64,000 bases of DNA, from positions 62,001 to 126,000 of the forward strand of contig JAHBXV010000012.1 in the NCBI GenBank assembly GCA_019636285.1, read 5' to 3'. Position 1 is the stretch's first letter, and the number at the start of each line of letters is the position of its first letter. The notes under the pieces were generated by a model. It did not search any database. It had not been told where the DNA came from and worked only from the letters and a program-made list of their open reading frames with translations. Both the position numbers and the translations under genes were made by a program. Positions 9,537-18,423 of the stretch are shown piece by piece. This stretch comes from Planctomycetaceae bacterium. GTDB taxonomy: Bacteria > Planctomycetota > Planctomycetia > Planctomycetales > Planctomycetaceae.

Positions 9537-10328
9537 TCACGGTACCAAGGGAGGAAATGGTTTTTCCAGAGCGGGTGTTTCCGTGAACAGTGCTCCCATC
9601 AGGTCGCTCAGGCCGAGCAACGTCGTGCTGATCAGCAATTCGCCCGCCTCGAAACCAGCGGCGGACCCAAAGTAACGGTTCTGCGATTCCACGAGCCGGA
9701 AGACGCGCTCTTTCCCCGGCGGAAACTGCGTTTTGTAAGCACGTATCGCGTCCAATTTTACCGCGAGAGTGTCCGAAATATCCATCACGAATCGGCCCCC
9801 GCCGTCCGGTTCGTCCAGACTGTGCAATCCCAGCGGATACCAGAGCTGACGGCGGATGGTATGCACCGGAAGACCGCCGAATTCGTCATCCCACTTGGAG
9901 AGCCGCGAGTAAAAGACGGCGGCATCGGTAATTTGGGAAGCCTGCCAGTGGTCGGGCGACGCCATCGGGGTCTTGCCCGCGATCCCAAGCACCAGTTTGG
10001 GGCGATACCGGCGAAACAAGCGGGCGAGCGTGAGCCGTTCGAAAAAGCCGTCGAAGAGACAGCGGTTGGGGAGCGTCAAAGTCTCACGGACCTGCACTCC
10101 CAGAATCTCGGCGGCGGCCCGCGCTTCCTCCAGCCTCACGGGTGGACCCGGGCTCCCAGGCGTTGGCTCGCCGTTGGTGAGGTCGACGATCCCCACGCGG
10201 TAGCCCTGCCGTACGAGTCGGGCCAGGGTTCCGCCAATTGCGATTTCGACGTCGTCCGGATGGGCCCCGACGGCAATGACATCGAGCGGTTCGGGAAGCG
10301 TCTGGCTCTCGGAGTGATCATCCGTCAT
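9537..10328 (-). CDS. PIG-L/LmbE-family deacetylase (BshB1-like)
   Basis: Start ATG at 10328 has AGGACGAG upstream and gives 263 residues. The zinc-binding motif [12 protein letters not shown] lies at 22-33, followed by a typical [12 protein letters not shown] stretch and a late [13 protein letters not shown] segment that supplies the third zinc ligand (His). Members hydrolyse N-acetyl groups from GlcNAc conjugates, for example GlcNAc-malate in bacillithiol synthesis (BshB1). The length and the motif order resemble BshB1, but no bshA or bshC is in the window, so the substrate is uncertain. It follows the HTH-PtsN gene by 49 bases on the same strand and may be cotranscribed with it. Confidence 0.86.
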   Translation of the reverse strand: MTDDHSESQTLPEPLDVIAVGAHPDDVEIAIGGTLARLVRQGYRVGIVDLTNGEPTPGSPGPPVRLEEARAAAEILGVQVRETLTLPNRCLFDGFFERLTLARLFRRYRPKLVLGIAGKTPMASPDHWQASQITDAAVFYSRLSKWDDEFGGLPVHTIRRQLWYPLGLHSLDEPDGGGRFVMDISDTLAVKLDAIRAYKTQFPPGKERVFRLVESQNRYFGSAAGFEAGELLISTTLLGLSDLMGALFTETPALEKPFPPLVP

Positions 10329-10377
10329 GGGACTCGTCCTGGTTGACGGAGAAGAACTTCCGGCGGACCCCGGCCGA

Positions 10378-11082
10378 TCAACCGCCCAGGCGCTGATCGG
10401 CTTCACAGATCAGCCGATACGCTTCGGCGGAATCTGGAGCCTCGCGCAGCGATTGCAGGAACTCGGGCGACTGGATCATACGGCCCAGGCGCGCCAAAAC
10501 TTGCAGGTGCGTCTTCGAATCGCGACAAAGAACCAGAAAAAACATATCGGTCAACGCGCGGTTGGGAGCCCCGAAGGCGATCCCCGAAGTGCACAGCCCA
10601 AACGCGATGACCGATTCGCCGAGCGCGTCGGGCAATGGATTTCGCGGGTGCGGAATCGCGACGCCGTTCTCGAACGCGGTGGACAGAACCGACTCGCGTT
10701 CCTGAATCGCATTGAGCAGCACCGCGGGCTGCCAGATTTGCCAGCTTCGGCCGGCGACTTCGATGAGCGATTCGAGCACCGATCGCTTGGTACGAGCCGG
10801 CAGGGGAACCTGAACGGTTTCGGGACGCATCAGGCTGGCGACGGGGGTTCGCTGATCGACTTCCGTCGAACGCTGGGTCTGCTCGACGATGGCAAGTTCA
10901 CGGTCCGTGTACTCGCGCATCTCCTGTTCGAGCCAGTGGGTGATCTCGGTGGGATGAAACTGCCACTCTCCGCCGATGCGGCGACCGGGAATGCGACCGC
11001 GGTTGACGAGCTTTTCAATTTCCAGCCGGGATCGCCCCAGATGATCGGCGAGTTCATCGAGGGAGTACCAATCACGGCTCAT
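10378..11082 (-). CDS. HTH (excisionase/MerR-type) fused to PTS EIIA (PtsN-like) domain
   Basis: The N-terminal 55 residues form a helix-turn-helix of the HTH_17 excisionase type ([38 protein letters not shown] read as start, recognition helix and wing). The C-terminal part (about 83-234) is an EIIA-type fold with the phosphorylatable histidine in [11 protein letters not shown] (His145) and the family segment [22 protein letters not shown]. PtsN-like proteins act as regulators that respond to phosphoryl transfer from EI and HPr. No sugar permease or EI/HPr gene is nearby, so a regulatory role is the best inference: DNA binding controlled by phosphorylation. 234 residues. Minus strand, upstream of the LmbE gene. 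Confidence 0.85.
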   Translation of the reverse strand: MSRDWYSLDELADHLGRSRLEIEKLVNRGRIPGRRIGGEWQFHPTEITHWLEQEMREYTDRELAIVEQTQRSTEVDQRTPVASLMRPETVQVPLPARTKRSVLESLIEVAGRSWQIWQPAVLLNAIQERESVLSTAFENGVAIPHPRNPLPDALGESVIAFGLCTSGIAFGAPNRALTDMFFLVLCRDSKTHLQVLARLGRMIQSPEFLQSLREAPDSAEAYRLICEADQRLGG

Positions 11083-11118
11083 GGCGGGTCGCTCGTGGCG
11101 GGGCGGACGCGAGGAAAT

Positions 11119-12054
11119 CTAGGCAGGTATGGTCGAATGGCAAGGGCGGGCGTCCAGCCCCTGAAGGAACTGCACACATCGCGGAACGAACGCGGCATCG
11201 CCGCGGCGCCACAGCGCCTCCGACCAAACGTGAACTTCAAAATAACCACGATACCCGGCCCGAAGAAAGCTTGGAATGATTTCGTCGAGCGGAATCAGAC
11301 CATCTCCGGGCAGAATGCGGTCGTATTCATGCCGCGGCTCCCCGCGCGAATCGGCAATCTGGACCAGCGTCACGAGCGGGGCGAGTTCCGGTATCCGGGC
11401 GATCAGGCCCGGCTCCTGCCAGAGATGATAGATGTCGAAGACCAGTCCGATTGCCGGATGCCGAGCCGAGTGGATGATCTCCAACGCGTCGTGCGTGGAC
11501 TGCTGAAATGTCCACCGGCGAGCCAAGGCGGCATGCATGGGCAACAGGCCGAGCCGCACGCCGCGCTCGGCGGCTTCATCCGCGACGGCAAGCAGGCCGT
11601 CGCGGACCAGTCGCTTGGCGTGGCGGGTGGTGTGGCCCGAGCGGGTTCCGCCGATCATCACCAGCGTCTCGGCCTTGAGGGCCGCGGCGCGGCGAACGGC
11701 GGCCCGGGCATCATCAACGGCTTCGTCGAAACTGAACCCGTGCGAACCGGTGAAGGCGCCCGCCCACGACAACGACGAAACCTTCAGGTCGAAGTCGTGG
11801 AGGACATGCTCGGCGCGGCCGTGGCCGAAATCGGCGAGCTTCATCCGCCACAATCCCATCGCCTCGTATCCCGAAGCCGCCGCGCAGGCGACCTCTTCGG
11901 GCATGCTCCACCGCAAGGTGGTGAACTGGCTCAGCGAGAGTCGCAATCGCGACTCGGCTCCCTTCGCGCGGGCCGCACAATCCGCCGCGGTGTCGGCAGC
12001 GTGCGTGGTGGTGACTAGCCCATCGCGAGGAATGGCTGTTCGTTTCTGCGTCAC
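11119..12054 (-). CDS. Sugar phosphate isomerase/epimerase-like TIM barrel
   Basis: 311 residues with the AP-endonuclease-2/xylose-isomerase-like barrel pattern. It begins with SLSQFTTLRWSMPEEVACAAASGYEAMGL, has ETLVMIGG and GVRLGLLPMH in the middle strands, and near the C-terminus shows LVFDIYHLWQEP, LVQIADSRGEP and GYFEVHVWSE. The Asp/His and final Glu positions fit metal ligands of this superfamily. Enzymes of this type isomerise or epimerise sugars and inositols; the exact substrate is not readable. The start is a GTG at 12054 with weak ribosome-binding sequence, and the first ~35 residues are not conserved-looking, so the true start could be later. Cytoplasmic. Confidence 0.8.
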   Translation of the reverse strand: MTQKRTAIPRDGLVTTTHAADTAADCAARAKGAESRLRLSLSQFTTLRWSMPEEVACAAASGYEAMGLWRMKLADFGHGRAEHVLHDFDLKVSSLSWAGAFTGSHGFSFDEAVDDARAAVRRAAALKAETLVMIGGTRSGHTTRHAKRLVRDGLLAVADEAAERGVRLGLLPMHAALARRWTFQQSTHDALEIIHSARHPAIGLVFDIYHLWQEPGLIARIPELAPLVTLVQIADSRGEPRHEYDRILPGDGLIPLDEIIPSFLRAGYRGYFEVHVWSEALWRRGDAAFVPRCVQFLQGLDARPCHSTIPA

Positions 12055-12395
12055 TCTGGAACCCGGTGTTGAGGGTATCTTTCAGATGACACGGGATATC
12101 GGCTGCTGCCAAGATCGCGCGATCATCTGCGGGGATTGTGCCCACGTTCAAACGGTTTGCCAAGAGCATCGCCGCCATCTGGCGCACGGACTCTGTTTTT
12201 TTCCCGGACTTTTATCCGCGAAGAGCGAGAGAGATCACGCCCGGAAAGTCGAACGTACCTTTCCCTAGCCGCGGGCTTTTCAGGTACGTACGGATTCTCA
12301 GCGGAATTCTGTCGCCGGAAGAGGACTGAATTCCTCTCCGAAAAAGAAACCGCCGTGGCGAAGATTTGTTTCGCCACGGCGATGATTGACGGCCG
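12055..12395. other. Intergenic region, no gene seen
   Basis: This 341-base gap separates the start of the epimerase-like gene from the stop of the DUF3500-like gene, both on the minus strand. It holds the DUF3500-like gene's terminator at 12340-12380 and presumably the promoter of the epimerase-like gene. A shorter 7-bp inverted repeat (CGTACCT/AGGTACG) lies near 12251-12285. Short open frames here have no ribosome-binding site and I do not support them. Confidence 0.6.
12340..12380 (-). terminator. Rho-independent terminator after DUF3500-like gene
   Basis: A perfect 11-bp stem (GCCGTGGCGAA at 12352-12362 with its complement at 12370-12380, loop of 7) lies just after the stop at 12396. On the minus strand the hairpin is followed by GGTTTCTTTTTCGG, a T-rich run. 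Confidence 0.85.
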
Positions 12396-13451
12396 CTAGC
12401 CGCGAGTGGTGATCTTCGGGTCCGCCGAATTCGCCACGTTCACCCAGACATGCACGTGCGGCGCGCCGCGGTAATGCCAGACGAACGACGGCCCCTCGAG
12501 ACGCCAGTTGTCCCAGACCTTGTCGTCGCCGAGGTCGCCCGACTGGTAGAAGGCGAGGGTACAGGCATCGAGTCCCCCCTGGGCTTCCAGGCATTTGCGG
12601 GCCTCTGCCTGATCGGCCGCGCGATAGGGTTCGAGCAGATTCGCGAGAATCGACTTGGCGAATTCTTTCTGATCGGCCGACAGTTCGGTGACGGGGATTC
12701 CTTCTTTCTTCGCGGTGCCGCGGAAATGGACCATGCTTTCTCGCGGTGCCTGCGGAACGAGCGCCATCTGCTGCTGCTTGCCATCGAGCATCTTGTAAAG
12801 CTCGTTGGCCTTGAGAGCCTGTTCCCAGTAGACGTTCCCGGGATGGTTGGGTTCCTCGTTGAACTCGCCCGGATCGTGACCGTAGAAGATCGGTCCGCCG
12901 AAGGCGAAGTTCTCGGTGCTGTCGCCATCGCAGCGGATGGTGAGGTGGCGACCGGTCATCACGAATTCAAATTTGCCGGTTCCCGGCTCGCCGAAAATGG
13001 CGATCGACTGTGCCTGCCCGTAGCCCCCCGCATCGTCGTCAAGCTGCTTCTTGACGCGATCCTTCCACTCGGGGTTGTACAGACCCCAGTAAATTGCCTC
13101 GATGATGTCCTGCTGCTCTTTCGAGAAGAACTTGCTGCTGACGGTGGGCTTGGTGATGCTCCAGTTGTTGGAGACATGCAATCGCAACAGGCCCCGTTCG
13201 TCCTGATGATCCCACGGAAAGCAAATGGCCGACTTCTGCTCGGGCGTGATCGACTGGTAGAGCTTCTGGACCAGCGTCTCTGATGTTGCCGTCGAACCGG
13301 ATTCGGCTCGCAACCAGGTCGGGCCAAACGCGGCTGCCGCGGCTACGCCTCCAACGGCCGTCACGAATTGCCGCCGCGAAACGACAGGGGATGTACTGGA
13401 ATCGGCCGCGGCGCGAACATCGTCCGGCTGGCAGTCAGGGCATCGAGTCAT
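12396..13451 (-). CDS. Tat-exported DUF3500-like protein
   Basis: The ATG at 13451 has GAGGA 6 bases upstream. Residues 24-50 form a twin-arginine signal (SRRQFVTAVGGVAAAAAFG), preceded by a CPDC pair. The mature part resembles the DUF3500 family: a first segment SITPEQKSAICFPWDH, a middle FVMTGRHLTIRCDGDS, and a closing LEGPSFVWHYRGAPHVHVWVNV. Proteins of this family are exported or surface proteins of unknown biochemical role, common in Planctomycetes and Bacteroidetes. 351 residues. It ends in a strong hairpin terminator and stands alone. Family assignment rests on remembered features and is moderately sure; function unknown. Confidence 0.78.
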   Translation of the reverse strand: MTRCPDCQPDDVRAAADSSTSPVVSRRQFVTAVGGVAAAAAFGPTWLRAESGSTATSETLVQKLYQSITPEQKSAICFPWDHQDERGLLRLHVSNNWSITKPTVSSKFFSKEQQDIIEAIYWGLYNPEWKDRVKKQLDDDAGGYGQAQSIAIFGEPGTGKFEFVMTGRHLTIRCDGDSTENFAFGGPIFYGHDPGEFNEEPNHPGNVYWEQALKANELYKMLDGKQQQMALVPQAPRESMVHFRGTAKKEGIPVTELSADQKEFAKSILANLLEPYRAADQAEARKCLEAQGGLDACTLAFYQSGDLGDDKVWDNWRLEGPSFVWHYRGAPHVHVWVNVANSADPKITTRG

Positions 13452-13548
13452 GATGAGTCCTCGCGCAACTAGGGATCGGAACGCAGACTGTGCCTGCGCA
13501 GTATGCCCCGCCGCGAGGTGATCGGCAATGGGGAAGTTGGAGGAGGAA

Positions 13549-13665
13549 AATTCGAAAAACGAAATTCGAAGCTCGAAATGCTAAATCCGAAATTCGAACA
13601 AGGCGGGAATCGACGGCGTCCCCGTGATCCTGGCTGGCCGCTGGTTGCTGGCGGCTGGCCGCTCT
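13549..13665. repeat. AATTCGAA-type and CTGGCGGCT-type low-complexity repeats
   Basis: Bases 13549-13598 contain spaced copies of AAATTCGAA and CTCGAAAT. Bases 13630-13664 contain overlapping GGCTGGCCGCT/GCTGGCGGCT units ending directly before the LolD stop codon. The AATTCGAA type recurs at 58447-58470 and the other at 7420-7450 and 42710-42745. No gene is visible between 13452 and 13665. Confidence 0.65.
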
Positions 13666-14457
13666 TTATGCCGCTTCCGAAAGGCCCTGGATGCGGCCTT
13701 CCGCGAGGCGCACGGTGCGATCGGCCTGATCGGCGATCTTGGGGTCGTGCGTGACCATGACGATGGTCAGGCCGACCTCGGCATTCAATTGCCGCAACAG
13801 GTCGATGATTTCCTGACCGGTCTGCGCGTCGAGGTTTCCGGTCGGTTCATCGGCGAGCAGAATGCGCGGCTCCGCAACGAGCGATCGCGCGATGGCGGCC
13901 CGCTGCATCTCTCCGCCCGAGAGTTCCGACGGTCGATGCGTGAGCCGATGTCCCAGTCCCACGCGTTCGATCATCCGGCGGGCGCGGTCGACATATTCGT
14001 GGCGGTGTTTCCAATAGCCCCACAGGTTATGCCGGATCATTAGCGGCGAAAGCACGTTTTCGAGCAGGCTCAGTTCCGGGAGGAGATGGTAGAACTGAAA
14101 AACGAAACCAAACACGCGGTTCCGCAATTCGTCGCGCGTCCGCGCGGGCAAGTCATCGATACGCTGCCCGTCGAGATGAATCTCGCCGACGTCGGGCGCG
14201 TCGAGCAGACCGAGGAGGTGCAGCAACGTGCTCTTGCCGGAACCGGACTGGCCGATGATCGACAGGAATTCGCCATGTCGAATTCGCACGTCCACGCCAC
14301 GCAGCACGGGCACCTCGATCCGCCCCTTGGCATAGGCTTTCTCGATCGCGATCGCGGCAATCTGGGTGTCGGACATCGGCAGGGTCTCGATCGGGAAGGT
14401 CTCGTCCGGACCCATCCCGGGAAGCGAATTCGGTTCAAGGACGGATTGACGTGTCAC
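13666..14457 (-). CDS. lolD: LolD-like ABC transporter ATP-binding protein
   Basis: GTG at 14457 is preceded by GGAGG at 4 bases and I take it as the start (263 residues). An internal ATG at 14376 (MSDTQIAAIAIEKAY) would give the more usual 236 residues and cannot be excluded. The protein has Walker A GQSGSGKST (69-77), Q-loop FVFQFYHLLPELSLLENV, signature LSGGEMQRAAIARSLV, Walker B ILLADEPTGNLD and switch VTHD. The FQFYHLLPEL segment and length match the MacB/LolD group, whose members power lipoprotein release or membrane extraction with an FtsX-type permease. Its partner permease gene lies 183 bases upstream on the same strand, separated by a palindromic repeat. Confidence 0.9.
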   Translation of the reverse strand: MTRQSVLEPNSLPGMGPDETFPIETLPMSDTQIAAIAIEKAYAKGRIEVPVLRGVDVRIRHGEFLSIIGQSGSGKSTLLHLLGLLDAPDVGEIHLDGQRIDDLPARTRDELRNRVFGFVFQFYHLLPELSLLENVLSPLMIRHNLWGYWKHRHEYVDRARRMIERVGLGHRLTHRPSELSGGEMQRAAIARSLVAEPRILLADEPTGNLDAQTGQEIIDLLRQLNAEVGLTIVMVTHDPKIADQADRTVRLAEGRIQGLSEAA

Positions 14458-14536
14458 GGATCCTCCGGTCACGAAACGGCCCAGGCGATGTTGGCGAAGC
14501 GACTGTCGGCGTCGCATTCGATTTCATTCGTAGCGT

Positions 14537-14607
14537 GTGCCACTGGCTCCGCCAGTGCATCTTGTTCTTTCGATCAACTGACAGCGCACTGGCAGAGCCA
14601 GTGGCAC
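14537..14607. repeat. Nested inverted repeat (CACTGGC...GCCAGTG arms)
   Basis: Arm 14537-14558 and arm 14586-14607 are inverted copies matching at 21 of 22 bases, 27 bases apart. Each arm is itself a small hairpin: stem CACTGGC, loop TCC or AGA, stem GCCAGTG. It sits between the LolC and LolD genes and has the same design as the element at 49885-49967. Confidence 0.85.
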
Positions 14608-14640
14608 TCGAACAGGAAGCCGCGACATAACACAGTCGGT

Positions 14641-16422
14641 CTATTCATAGCGCAGAGCCCGCACGGGATGCAGCCTCGCGGCACGGCGAGCGGGGAGCAC
14701 GCTCGCCAGGGTCGCGATCGCGATCGCTCCCAGCGCCACCCAGATCACCATGCCCGCGTTGACCTGGGTCGGAATTTCCTTGAAGTAATAAATCTTTTCG
14801 TCGAAGACTTTGCGGCCCGTCAGCCAGCCGATCGCGGCCTCGATTTCGTTGATGTAGTAGACGAACAACAGCCCCGAGATGACCCCCACGCCGCTGCCGA
14901 CCAGGCCCAGCGACAGGCCGTAGCCCAGGAAAATGCTCATCACGCCCCGCGACGAGGCTCCCAGCGCCTTCAGAATGCCGATGTCGCGCGTCTTCTCCAC
15001 CACGATCATGAAGAAGATGGCGAGAATGCCAAAGCCCGCGACGGCGATAATCAGGAACAACAACACGTTCAGAATGGCGGCTTCCACTTCCACCGCTTCC
15101 AGGAGCGGCCCCTGCTTTTGCTCCCACGTCCGAATCGAATAACGGCTCGCGGGGAAAACGGCCTTTAAGCGTTCGACGACTTCCAGGGCATCTTTGTAGT
15201 CCTTGAGCTTGATCTGAATCGACGTGAAGGACCGGCTGACCGCCGAGAGAGAGGCCAGCGGAACCGTGACGTCGCCGGAGACCGGCTCGGACGCATCGGG
15301 CTGGACGGTGGCGGTTCCGGACCTGGTGTCGATGGCGGTGACGGTGCCAATGAAGCTGGCCCCCTCGCCGGGAACAATGGCCTGTACCGAGGTTCCCACC
15401 ACGACGGGGGTACCGGGTTCCGGATGAGTCATCGCGCGGACCTTCTGCAGATACTTCAAGTTGCAGAAGATCAGGCTCGAGTCGTACTCGCTCATTCCGC
15501 TCTTGAAGACATCGACGATGGTGCCCGACAGGTGTGCTTCCTTGGGCGGACGTCCCGAGGTGACGGTGGTGATGCGAACATCGTCACCGGGCTGCACCAT
15601 GTATTCGGTGCGCGAGGCGCCGGTTTCGGAGTCTTCATACGGAAAGCTGATGAGTCCCGCCCCGACATACAGGCGACCGGGGAGCGGATCCGCCAGATCG
15701 GGCTGATGTGCCGCGAGATCGGTCCCCACGCCGCTGTTCGCGAAGGGATCTCCCGCGAAAGGATCGCCATCCGTGACGGCGTCCGCGGGCTTCTCGGCCG
15801 AGCCTTCCTGAGCGGGTGCCGTGGCAGCGATGCCCGGTTCCAAAGGGCTCAGCCCCCCATGCCGCTTCTGTTCTTCGCGAAGCTGTTCGAGAAACCATTT
15901 CTGACGGCGAGCCCATTCGGTGCGGTAGGCCGCGGCGGAGGGGGTCATTTCCCAGGTGGGGGGAGACGTCTTATCGCGCTCGGGGGGAAGCGTTTTACCG
16001 GTTTCGTCGTCGGTCCGCGTGTGGTAGCTCTGCAGGTAGTCGACCAGCGGGCCAACGTCGGCCTTGGTGCCAGGATCGATTCCCACGAGCGTGACCGGTC
16101 GCGTCATCCATTGACCGGCGTACTGAAAGCTGAGCATCCCATAGATTTCGACCGTGGCGGTCATTCCGTCAACGTATTCGCCGGCCACTTCGCGAATGAG
16201 AGCCATCTGGGCCTCGGGATTCTTCTCCCCATCGAGGTTGATGGCCTCGAGAACCAGGTCCGAAAGAATTCCCTGAAGCCGGTTGCGCATTTCGCCGCTG
16301 AAACCGGCCATCACGCTGTTGACCACGATCATCGTCGCCACGCCCAGCGTGACACTGATGATGCTTGCCAACGCGATATAACGGGTCCGCAGATAGCGGC
16401 TGCAAAGAAGCAGTTTGTACAT
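14641..16422 (-). CDS. LolC/LolE-like ABC permease (FtsX-type) with long periplasmic insert
   Basis: The start at ATG 16422 (MYKLLLCSRYLRTRYIALAS) fits the family; an ATG 4 codons earlier is possible, and the longer upstream extension reads through non-coding repeats. 593 residues. The first transmembrane helix is about 15-40 (IALASIISVTLGVATMIVVN). A long periplasmic region follows, then three more helices in the last 170 residues (ILNVLLFLIIAVAGFGILAI and two others), ending in the typical ARRAARLHPVRALRYE. The periplasmic part includes an insert of about 100 residues rich in Pro, Asp and Lys (around 160-260), with repeated DPFA. It should form a homodimer or work as a single-type permease with the LolD-like ATPase, exporting lipoprotein or another envelope substrate. 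Confidence 0.87.
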   Translation of the reverse strand: MYKLLLCSRYLRTRYIALASIISVTLGVATMIVVNSVMAGFSGEMRNRLQGILSDLVLEAINLDGEKNPEAQMALIREVAGEYVDGMTATVEIYGMLSFQYAGQWMTRPVTLVGIDPGTKADVGPLVDYLQSYHTRTDDETGKTLPPERDKTSPPTWEMTPSAAAYRTEWARRQKWFLEQLREEQKRHGGLSPLEPGIAATAPAQEGSAEKPADAVTDGDPFAGDPFANSGVGTDLAAHQPDLADPLPGRLYVGAGLISFPYEDSETGASRTEYMVQPGDDVRITTVTSGRPPKEAHLSGTIVDVFKSGMSEYDSSLIFCNLKYLQKVRAMTHPEPGTPVVVGTSVQAIVPGEGASFIGTVTAIDTRSGTATVQPDASEPVSGDVTVPLASLSAVSRSFTSIQIKLKDYKDALEVVERLKAVFPASRYSIRTWEQKQGPLLEAVEVEAAILNVLLFLIIAVAGFGILAIFFMIVVEKTRDIGILKALGASSRGVMSIFLGYGLSLGLVGSGVGVISGLLFVYYINEIEAAIGWLTGRKVFDEKIYYFKEIPTQVNAGMVIWVALGAIAIATLASVLPARRAARLHPVRALRYE

Positions 16423-16731
16423 CAGACCATCCATGGCCGAAGAGACCGAACCGGCGAAATTTGCCGGACAGTATCGGATCGACGACAAACTGCCAAGAGC
16501 AGGTTGCGACCGTTGGTTGCCCGGCGACCGTTGGTTGCCGGGCATCACACGGGCCGTTTTTCAGGCATTTTTACCATTTTCAAAAGGAGGAGGGAGGGGG
16601 AGACGCGGCGATGGGACGAAATTCGGATGAGTCAGTCCGCGAATTGACCCTTCTCGACCGGCTGTGCTATGAGCCGCTGACGATTTCCGTCAATCCCCGG
16701 CCTTTCTCTTTGCCAGCGAGTGTGCCTTCCC

Positions 16732-17793
16732 ATGTCGCGCGCGGTATCCCCTTCCGTGAGCGCCAATCGACTCCGCCAGACCGGCGGGTGGCACCATTCG
16801 TTCGCGATCCTCGTTTGGGGCGCGCTGGTTGTCGCCCCGATGTCGACAGGCGTCGCACAGGACGAAGAGACCTGGGTACGGCCCGCCTCGGCCGCCAACT
16901 TCTACGAACCGCAGAACGAACCGTTCTTCGAAGACGCGCCGGACAACTACCAGACGCTGCCGCAAGACGTCTTTCGCGATGAAGAAACGGAAGTGGTTGC
17001 GGAACCGTTCATCAAGCCGGAAGGCCATTGGGTGATTCCCGTGGCGCCACGGGTGCAGCTTAGCGTGACGCCGGGCGACGGGGACGACCTGGGGATGGTC
17101 GACATCGACACGGGCCTCACCCTGCTGTCGCTGCGAATTCCCGGGCTGATCATCTCGCCCAACGTCGGCGTTCACTTTCTGAACGGCCCCCAGCGGACCG
17201 ACCTGCCGGGCCAGTTGTACGATGTCTCGTTCGCGATCAACTATCGCCGGACGATCAACGAACGGTGGAGCTACATGGTGGGGGCCACCCCCAGCTTCTA
17301 CACCGACGGCGACAACACCAGCAGCGACATGTTCCGCATGATGGGCCTCGCCCTCGTCTTCTGGGAATGTACGGACTACTTGCAGCTCTCGTTCGGAGCC
17401 ATCTACCTCGACCGCGAGGATATCGCCGCGTTGCCAGCCGTCGGATTGGTCTATAAGCCGTCTGACGAAGCCCGCCTGGAACTGATGTTCCCGCGGCCGC
17501 GCATCCTGCGGCGGATTGCCGACGACGGCGAGCGCTCGCACTGGATCTACCTCGCGGGCGAACTCGGCGGCGGGTCGTGGGCCATCGAGCGATCGAACGG
17601 CCAGGACGACATCTTCACCTACGGCGCCCTGCGAATGCTGCTGGGCTACGAAGTCCAGCGAGCCAGTAAGCGCGGCTTCGCGCCGCGCGTGGAACTTGGC
17701 TGGGTTTTCAACCGCAGTGTTGAATACAAATCGGGCGTGGGCGACTACGACCCCGGCAGCGCGGCGCTCATTCGCGTCGGGGCGACGTTCTGA
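16732..17793 (+). CDS. Outer-membrane beta-barrel protein (likely DUF6268)
   Basis: ATG at 16732 gives 353 residues; a GTG 4 codons earlier is possible. An N-terminal hydrophobic segment (SFAILVWGALVVAPMSTGVAQ) is a signal peptide. The rest alternates polar and hydrophobic residues with many aromatic positions and ends in RVGATF, a C-terminal aromatic residue typical of proteins inserted by BamA. Segments such as LYDVSFAINYRRTINERWSY and VPLDRED-like turns fit a barrel of antiparallel strands. Such planctomycete outer-membrane proteins of about 350 residues have been grouped as DUF6268. Role unknown. It is divergent from the LolC-like gene with about 310 bases between, which holds the likely promoters of both. 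Confidence 0.72.
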   Translation: MSRAVSPSVSANRLRQTGGWHHSFAILVWGALVVAPMSTGVAQDEETWVRPASAANFYEPQNEPFFEDAPDNYQTLPQDVFRDEETEVVAEPFIKPEGHWVIPVAPRVQLSVTPGDGDDLGMVDIDTGLTLLSLRIPGLIISPNVGVHFLNGPQRTDLPGQLYDVSFAINYRRTINERWSYMVGATPSFYTDGDNTSSDMFRMMGLALVFWECTDYLQLSFGAIYLDREDIAALPAVGLVYKPSDEARLELMFPRPRILRRIADDGERSHWIYLAGELGGGSWAIERSNGQDDIFTYGALRMLLGYEVQRASKRGFAPRVELGWVFNRSVEYKSGVGDYDPGSAALIRVGATF

Positions 17794-17839
17794 GATTTGG
17801 CGTGATACCCATTCGCGCGTGACTTCCAGAGTGCCGGAG

Positions 17840-18379
17840 TCACTTCCAAAACTGCCACCACGGTTTTGGGCCACGTTTGAGCAATCTGCTGGCCTCTTCG
17901 ACTACGTCAGTGGCAGTCTTGCACTTGGCCAATTGACCTGTCACGAGGAGGCGGTCACTGAAAATCAGTAGATAACTGTCCGGGATGTTCTTCACTCCTA
18001 GCCCCCATCCCTCAAATTGCCGAAGAGTTTCGGTCATCGCGGCCAGCCAGTTCTCGGTGAGTGGATCGTCACCGTACAGTTCGGCATAGCAATACCGCTC
18101 GTGGTTGAACTGGTCGTCAAGGATGAAGTACATCGGATCGGGATCACCCGGTTTCCAGACGCTGAAATCCCTGGCAAGCAGCGTCATCACGTCTTCGGCA
18201 TCCGCCACGATCTTGATCACGCCCATCGGACCGGTCGGCCCATGTCGGCGACACGTCTGAACCAGGGCATTGCGAACCGTATGATACTTTTGCCACGGGA
18301 GAACACCTCCGGGTTCGGGGTTCGGCACGCGGTCCGATTTGAATGCCTTCACTTTCAAGGTATCCAGATTGTTTGCCAC
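17840..18379 (-). CDS. Hypothetical protein, 179 aa
   Basis: GTG start at 18379 with GGGGGA 5 bases upstream. The sequence is soluble, without signal peptide, and I do not recognise a family. It contains a central DPMYFILDDQFNHERYCYAELYGDDPLTENWL, a following GWGLGVKNIPDSYLLIFSDRLLVTG and a basic aromatic end KPWWQFWK. It starts 44 bases after the stop of the EEP-phosphoesterase gene on the same strand, so it may be read on the same transcript. Its end faces the barrel gene tail-to-tail, 46 bases away. Confidence 0.68.
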   Translation of the reverse strand: MANNLDTLKVKAFKSDRVPNPEPGGVLPWQKYHTVRNALVQTCRRHGPTGPMGVIKIVADAEDVMTLLARDFSVWKPGDPDPMYFILDDQFNHERYCYAELYGDDPLTENWLAAMTETLRQFEGWGLGVKNIPDSYLLIFSDRLLVTGQLAKCKTATDVVEEASRLLKRGPKPWWQFWK

Positions 18380-18423
18380 GCGTCCCCCTTTCCGACTCCG
18401 AAGACCTCAGAAGTGAGTGATCC

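Noticed and set aside
10327-12018. 563-codon plus-strand open frame
   Set aside because: Reverse of the HTH-PtsN and epimerase-like genes, with shadow-like composition and no start signal.
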